From an uncultured Parabacteroides sp. (GTDB taxonomy: Bacteria; Bacteroidota; Bacteroidia; Bacteroidales; Tannerellaceae), in assembly GCA_947074335.1 (NCBI GenBank), contig CAMTPG010000131.1, positions 1-7,159 on the forward strand: DNA of 7,159 bases, written 5' to 3'. The position numbers were made by a program, and so were the translations under genes. Below are positions 6,204 through 7,159 of this stretch, piece after piece. Each line of letters begins with the position of its first letter. Positions within the stretch are counted from its first letter, which is position 1. The notes under the pieces are model-generated. The model made no database searches. It had not been told where the DNA came from and saw only the letters and a list, made by a program, of their open reading frames with translations.

Positions 6204-6788
6204 CTATTCCTGTTGATAGGTTTTTAAATCGTCCAGCGCCTTCATCAGTTCATTGATGTCTTTTTTGTGTTTATTAAACATACTTAATCCCAGTATTAAT
6301 CCGAGAATGGCTCCGGCAAATACACTCCATAATATGAAGTTGTTTTCCGGATTTGTCAGTACACCGAAGCAGCAGGCAATAATAAAAACCGGTATGATGA
6401 TGAATGTACCTATTTTCATGGTATTCATTGTGATTTTCTGATAATGAAGTGTTCGTGAAATCACATCGTACACACTATCGGTAGTCAGGTTCATCTTTTT
6501 TAATAACCGGATTTTATAAAGCTGCTCCAGTGCGCAATAAATCATAATAAATTCGGTTAAAACAATCACATAAATCCCGAAAATATCCTGGATCAGGGGC
6601 CATAGAAAATAAATCATGCAAAAGATGCAAAGAATCAGCATGCGTTTTTCGTAACGCATCAGTCTGTCGTAGGCGGAAGAAGTGCGTGATACAATCATTT
6701 TTTCTATTATTTGTCGGTTCATAATTTCATTTTTTTCCAACCGGCGGTTTATATCCTGCCAGGTTGCTTTTAAATCGTCCAGTTCCAT
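6204..6788 (-). CDS. Four-helix membrane protein paired with an ECF sigma factor (possible anti-sigma)
   Basis: The 194-residue protein starts with a charged, probably helical or coiled-coil cytoplasmic segment (MELDDLKATWQDINRRLEKN, about 1-47). Four hydrophobic segments follow: about 49-66, 70-89, 124-145 and 151-171. A positively charged loop around 91-100 (YKIRLLKKMN) sits between helices 2 and 3. The tail from 172 is charged (KHKKDINELMKALDDLK). Bacteroidetes genomes often carry this kind of protein, with an N-terminal LKxxWQ-like motif, directly after an ECF sigma gene. Here the gap is 11 bp, so co-expression is nearly certain. A role in holding or modulating the sigma factor is inferred from position only; no classical anti-sigma (FecR or ZAS zinc) motif is visible. 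The start at ATG 6788 fits both the operon spacing and the conserved N-terminus. Confidence 0.85.
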   Translation of the reverse strand: MELDDLKATWQDINRRLEKNEIMNRQIIEKMIVSRTSSAYDRLMRYEKRMLILCIFCMIYFLWPLIQDIFGIYVIVLTEFIMIYCALEQLYKIRLLKKMNLTTDSVYDVISRTLHYQKITMNTMKIGTFIIIPVFIIACCFGVLTNPENNFILWSVFAGAILGLILGLSMFNKHKKDINELMKALDDLKTYQQE

Positions 6789-6799
6789 ATGCAGTCAGT

Positions 6800-7159
6800 T
6801 TATTGATCAGATAATTGTTTGAGTTTCTCTTTGATACGTGTTAATTTCGTACCCACATTCGTTTTGCTGATACCGGTGAGTTGCGCAATCTCATCGTACG
6901 AACGATCTTCGAGATACAGCAGGATCAATGCTTTTTCCATCGCATTGAGTTTTTGTATCAACCGGTACAGTTCGGCCATCCGGTTTTCTTCGTCGGGTTC
7001 GTAAAGCTGAGTCACCTCTACGCTGAGCGGAACAAAGAGTGGCCGCTTGTTTTGCTTACGCAGCTGTGAGATGCAGGTATTCAGTGCAATTCTGTATATC
7101 CAGGTTTCGATGCGGCTTTCGCCCCGAAACAACGGGAATCCTTTCCAGAGGTTTAAAAT
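6800..7159 (-). CDS. ECF (sigma-70 family) RNA polymerase sigma factor, 5' end beyond right edge
   Basis: ECF sigma factors direct RNA polymerase to stress- or signal-specific promoters. The frame stays open to the right edge: the first visible residues are ILNLWKGFPLFRGESRIETW, the conserved region 2.2-2.4 of Bacteroides ECF sigmas. The codon at 7132-7130 is an in-frame TTG (Leu) inside this conserved block, not the start. YRIALNTCISQLRKQ completes region 2, and a linker follows. Region 4.2 is LNAMEKALILLYLEDRSYDEIAQLTGISKTNVGTKLTRIKEKL, with a clear helix-turn-helix. There are 119 residues visible; family members are usually about 165-185, so roughly 50 N-terminal residues are missing. It is followed 11 bp downstream by the membrane-protein gene. 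The family is certain; the target genes and signal are unknown. Confidence 0.95.
   Translation of the reverse strand: MLNLWKGFPLFRGESRIETWIYRIALNTCISQLRKQNKRPLFVPLSVEVTQLYEPDEENRMAELYRLIQKLNAMEKALILLYLEDRSYDEIAQLTGISKTNVGTKLTRIKEKLKQLSDQ

Noticed and set aside
7130..7132. TTG as start codon of the sigma factor
   Set aside because: The frame continues upstream to the window edge with the conserved region 2 sequence NLWKGFP, so this codon is an internal leucine and the true start is outside the window.

Overview
The window looks like core chromosome of a Bacteroidales bacterium, probably near Parabacteroides, Porphyromonas or Dysgonomonas; the genus is inference. Evidence: three exact matches to the Bacteroidetes -7 promoter box (TAnnTTTG) just upstream of genes, weak Shine-Dalgarno sites, an S46 dipeptidyl-peptidase of the Porphyromonas DPP11 type, a DUF2027-like/Smr protein, and an ECF sigma factor of typical Bacteroides sequence.

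Layout: (1) Positions 1-4750 hold a minus-strand cluster. Read in transcription order it is a DUF2027-like/Smr-domain protein (4750-3671), a CYTH triphosphate-tunnel enzyme (3658-3170), a secreted acidic-specific dipeptidyl-peptidase (3147-988), and DNA primase dnaG (944 to the left edge, C-terminus outside the window). The first three genes are 12 and 22 bp apart with no visible internal promoter, so they are probably one operon. dnaG has its own -7 box, adjacent to a perfect 9-3-9 palindrome over the peptidase stop codon. (2) Positions 4751-4968 (218 bp) are a divergent intergenic region with a -7 box at each end, a 23-nt-loop inverted repeat, and three tandem 15-bp repeats abutting the right-hand promoter. 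(3) Positions 4969-6105, plus strand, hold one P-loop ATPase gene, visibly more AT-rich than the cluster to its left, with its own promoter and a hairpin right after the stop. (4) Positions 6106-6203 are a convergent gap with two hairpins. (5) Positions 6204-7159, minus strand, hold an ECF sigma factor (5' end outside the window) followed 11 bp later by a four-helix membrane protein, a likely sigma/regulator pair.

Functionally the left cluster is housekeeping: replication priming, periplasmic peptide digestion, polyphosphate/nucleotide hydrolysis and an Smr-type nucleic-acid protein. The ATPase is a self-contained single-gene unit of unknown role and is the least explained part of the window. 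There is no gene-free stretch above 300 bp. I saw no tRNA, rRNA, CRISPR array, transposase or integrase. I did not find clear evidence for a new multi-gene system; the best leads are the ATPase unit with its repeat-bearing promoter and the palindrome at the dnaG promoter.
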